Shown here: piece by piece, positions 63,352 through 64,000 of the stretch | Position numbering within the stretch: position 1 is the first letter of the stretch | How the letters are laid out: each line of letters opens with the position of its first letter | From: Mytilus californianus | Lineage: Eukaryota; Mollusca; Bivalvia; Mytilida; Mytilidae | NCBI RefSeq assembly: GCF_021869535.1 | Contig: NW_026262690.1 | Location: 85,791,995-85,855,994, forward strand | Length of the DNA: 64,000 bases | Reading direction: 5' to 3' | Notes under the pieces: generated by a model | Databases searched by the model: none | What the model saw: the letters and a program-made list of their open reading frames with translations, nothing else | What the model was told of the DNA's origin: nothing | Made by a program: the position numbers and the translations under genes

Positions 63352-63489
63352 AAGGCTTCTGATTTCAATCCCTTATCTAAACCAAACGTTTCTGCGTGTG
63401 TATACAACCCGTACGGCCAAACGGACGGCACTTTAACATGGGTTCTATACAATCGGAGTGAAGATGTTCGGATGACTCTGTTTCTATGA
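63352..63489 (+). CDS. Exon-like piece of unknown gene
   Basis: The acceptor is ttttcatctacag|aag. It is followed by 45 codons reading KASDFNPLSKPNVSACVYNP and, after a gap, GTLTWVLYNRSEDVR before TGA at 63487-63489. The balanced composition differs from the AT-rich noise frames around it. I do not recognise the family. It could be the last exon of a gene with introns upstream or a piece of a mobile element. Confidence 0.25.
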   Translation, partial: KASDFNPLSKPNVSACVYNPYGQTDGTLTWVLYNRSEDVRMTLFL

Positions 63490-63914
63490 CATAGAGAAAT
63501 CTATGTATGTAGTCGAATTATCAAAACCAAACAATACTTGTAAATTTTTTAACTTTGGTATTATACATGTAAAGGTAAAAATAATGCTTCAATAAAGAAT
63601 GAAACATATTATAAACCAGCTATCAACAGTGTCTTACAAAATACATCCATATATTTTCAGATCTTGATTTTACAAATTCTTCGTTACAATTGTTTCTTGC
63701 GATTTCAATGAACGCTTAAATTTGGTAACATTATTTTACCGATGCCTGCATAAAGATGAAAAATCCTCCCGTTTAAACATCTCACCATTTGCTTTAGAAA
63801 ATGCGTCTCTTTTAAGTAGTTATAAGTCTTACATTCCATCACATGTGTGCATGTTCAAATTTAATTAACTAGCCGATTTTTTTTTATTTTAGAGATCCTT
63901 GAATCGTTTATTAT

Positions 63915-64000
63915 TATAACATTCAAGGTATCAATTTCATTGCACCAGTTGCGCATTTCAACAATATATGTCCCTTCAGTGATTCACAAGGCCAAACTGT
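63915..64000 (+). repeat. Dispersed repeat fragment at the window edge
   Basis: 'aaggtatcaatttcattgca', 'ccagttgcgcatttcaacaa' and 'cccttcagtgattcacaagg' resemble a relative of the 'cgtttcgtctac' family. The complement appears at 43345-43410. It runs off the window end. Confidence 0.45.

Noticed and set aside
57617..64000. A third receptor copy downstream of gene B
   Set aside because: No GGGDIW, EGF-like cysteine pattern or class C helix motif was found here or between the two genes. Only two copies lie in the window.

Overview
The window looks like nuclear DNA of a bivalve mollusc, most likely a mussel of the genus Mytilus. It is AT-rich, its genes are cut into many short exons by introns of 0.3 to 7 kb, and it is crowded with dispersed repeats that I recognise from mussel genomes. 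These include a repeat carrying 'gacgaaacgcgcgtctgg', a repeat carrying 'ccgtacggccttcaac', SINEs ending in (ATCA)n, and Penelope-type reverse transcriptase debris. The species call rests on recognition from memory, not on a search.

Two complete protein-coding genes can be built, both on the + strand and arranged head to tail. Gene A has coding exons from 2473 to 30144 (13 exons, 679 codons before the stop). Gene B has coding exons from 37472 to 57616 (12 exons, 678 codons before the stop). Both encode class C seven-transmembrane receptors of the GPR158/GPR179 type. The order is signal peptide, extracellular Cache-like ligand-binding region, cysteine-rich EGF-like linker, seven membrane helices and a short cytoplasmic tail. 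Exons 1 to 10 have exactly the same lengths and intron phases in both genes, so they arose by tandem duplication. Tail exons 11 and 12 have diverged. The tails keep TQT motifs that resemble dynein light chain (LC8) ligands. Gene A carries a recent broken partial duplicate of exon 9. Gene B appears to use one GC-AG intron.

Layout. 1-1725: decayed Penelope-like element. 2473-30144: gene A, whose introns hold truncated elements, SINEs, a 1.9 kb fold-back element with GTCCG-repeat arms (11514-13416) and a tandem repeat block (13735-15125). 30145-37471: gene A 3' UTR, then a 54-bp GC-rich tandem repeat and a nest of interrupted Penelope-like and Ty3/Gypsy-like fragments. 37472-57616: gene B, with a second tandem repeat block in the same intron as gene A, a 40-G homopolymer, palindromic mini-elements and a minus-strand Penelope-like copy (52965-54380). 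57617-64000: gene B 3' region, more repeats, and two exon-like pieces (60994-61068 and 63352-63489) that I cannot assign.

The two receptors probably do related jobs at the cell surface with diverged intracellular coupling. Vertebrate GPR158 has been reported as a metabotropic glycine receptor. The ligand of these mussel paralogues cannot be read from the sequence. No tRNA gene, rRNA gene, CRISPR array or prokaryotic gene is present.
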